DNA from: Thermoplasmata archaeon
Lineage (GTDB): Archaea; Thermoplasmatota; SW-10-69-26
Length of the DNA: 5,113 bases
Reading direction: 5' to 3'
NCBI GenBank assembly: GCA_003561665.1
Contig: PWVY01000152.1
Location: 1 to 5,113 of the forward strand
Shown: in pieces, positions 4,603 through 5,113 of the stretch
Position numbering within the stretch: position 1 is the first letter of the stretch
How the letters are laid out: every line of letters begins with the position of its first letter
Program-made: the position numbers and the translations under genes
The notes under the pieces: model-generated
Database searches by the model: none
Seen by the model: the letters and a program-made list of their open reading frames with translations, nothing else
What the model was told of the DNA's origin: nothing

Positions 4603-5113
4603 GTGAGCGGCGAAGTCGTTAGCGAGATCCAGCGCGAGTACCTCAAAGATCTCGCGCAAGAAGGTCGCCGGTTCGATGGGCGCGCCTTCGACGAGTACAG
4701 GGACATCGAGATCGAAACCGGTCTCATCCGGCCCGCGGAAGGAAGCGCACACGTCAAGCTTGGGGACACGCAAGTGTACTGCGGCGTCAAGATGCAAACG
4801 GGGACCCCTTACGGGGATAGCCCCAACCAAGGCGTCATCACGACCAACGCCGAGCTCAAGCCTATCGCAGCGCCCGATTTCGAAAGTGGACCCCCCCGTG
4901 GCCCCACCGTCGAAGTGGCTCGTGTCATCGATCGGGGCATCCGAGAAAGCAACGCGCTACCCCTCGAAGACCTGGTCATCGAGCCGGGTGAGAAATGCTG
5001 GGTCGTGTACCTTGACGTGCACGTCGTTGATTACGATGGGAACCTGTTCGATGCCGGAAGCTTGGGTCTCCTTGGAGCCCTCAAGACCGCGATGGTTCCC
5101 TGGCACAAGGTCG
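4603..5113 (+). CDS. rrp42: Exosome complex subunit Rrp42, 3'-truncated by the window edge
   Basis: The frame runs from GTG 4603 through the right edge, giving 170 of an expected 260-275 residues. It carries Rrp42 family features: EIQREYLKDLAQEGRRFDGR (8-27), AEGSAHVKLGDTQVYCGVK (45-63), NQGVITTNAEL (75-85), the FESGPPRGPTVEVARVIDRG stretch (93-112), IRES (113-116), LVIEPGEKCWVVYLDVHVVD (124-143) and DGNLFDAGSLGLLGAL (145-160). Rrp42 is the RNase PH-like partner of Rrp41. It is catalytically inactive in characterised archaeal exosomes but is needed to build the hexameric ring and to bind RNA. The RVIDRG-IRES segment and the lack of an Rrp41-like opening separate it from its paralogue. The start codon abuts the rrp41 TAG (TAGGTG), and the strong upstream site supports efficient reinitiation. 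Whether ribosomal protein L37Ae or another partner gene follows, as in some archaea, cannot be seen. Confidence 0.97.
   Translation, partial: MSGEVVSEIQREYLKDLAQEGRRFDGRAFDEYRDIEIETGLIRPAEGSAHVKLGDTQVYCGVKMQTGTPYGDSPNQGVITTNAELKPIAAPDFESGPPRGPTVEVARVIDRGIRESNALPLEDLVIEPGEKCWVVYLDVHVVDYDGNLFDAGSLGLLGALKTAMVPWHKV

Noticed and set aside
3766..4830. 354-codon minus-strand open frame as a gene
   Set aside because: It lies antisense to rrp41 and the start of rrp42, both clearly conserved; the translation resembles no family I recognise and is explained by codon bias.

Overview
The window is archaeal, and its main content is a conserved archaeal superoperon. From 1662 to the right edge, five plus-strand genes run in the order proteasome alpha subunit (psmA), SBDS/Sdo1, exosome Rrp4, exosome Rrp41 and exosome Rrp42. 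A small gene just upstream (1219-1470) looks like the RNase P protein Pop5/Rnp2, which belongs to the same predicted superoperon in many Euryarchaeota. Each gene of the main cluster has a Shine-Dalgarno-like site at good spacing, and a TATA-like element lies in the only sizeable gap. The host is a GC-rich archaeon of euryarchaeal type. I cannot name its class from this window. Haloarchaea seem unlikely despite the acidic proteins, because sequenced haloarchaea generally lack this exosome cluster.

Layout. Bases 1-1175 hold the 3' part of a subtilisin-like (S8) serine protease. Its Asp/His/Ser triad and oxyanion Asn are intact, and its N-terminus lies off the left edge. A 43-base gap precedes the Pop5-like gene. 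Bases 1471-1661 form a 191-base non-coding stretch with the TATA-like box (1529-1536), a 7-base tandem repeat near the expected transcription start, and the psmA leader. After that the genes are nearly contiguous: psmA 1662-2384, SBDS 2395-3099, rrp4 3120-3782 (TTG start), rrp41 3802-4602 and rrp42 4603 to the edge (GTG start directly after the rrp41 stop).

How the genes fit together. Rrp41 and Rrp42 form the hexameric phosphorolytic RNase ring, and Rrp4 is an RNA-binding cap on it. SBDS acts in maturation of the large ribosomal subunit. Pop5 is part of RNase P, which matures tRNA 5' ends. PsmA forms the outer rings of the 20S proteasome. The cluster therefore couples RNA processing and decay, ribosome maturation and protein degradation in one expression unit. 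The protease is probably an unrelated neighbour. It differs sharply in strand composition (strong C over G) and uses CAA for every visible glutamine.

I found no clear sign of a new system, mobile element, CRISPR array or RNA gene. The points most worth a second look are the unusually compact Pop5 candidate, the protease where other superoperon genes often sit, and the change in base and codon use between the left and right parts of the window.
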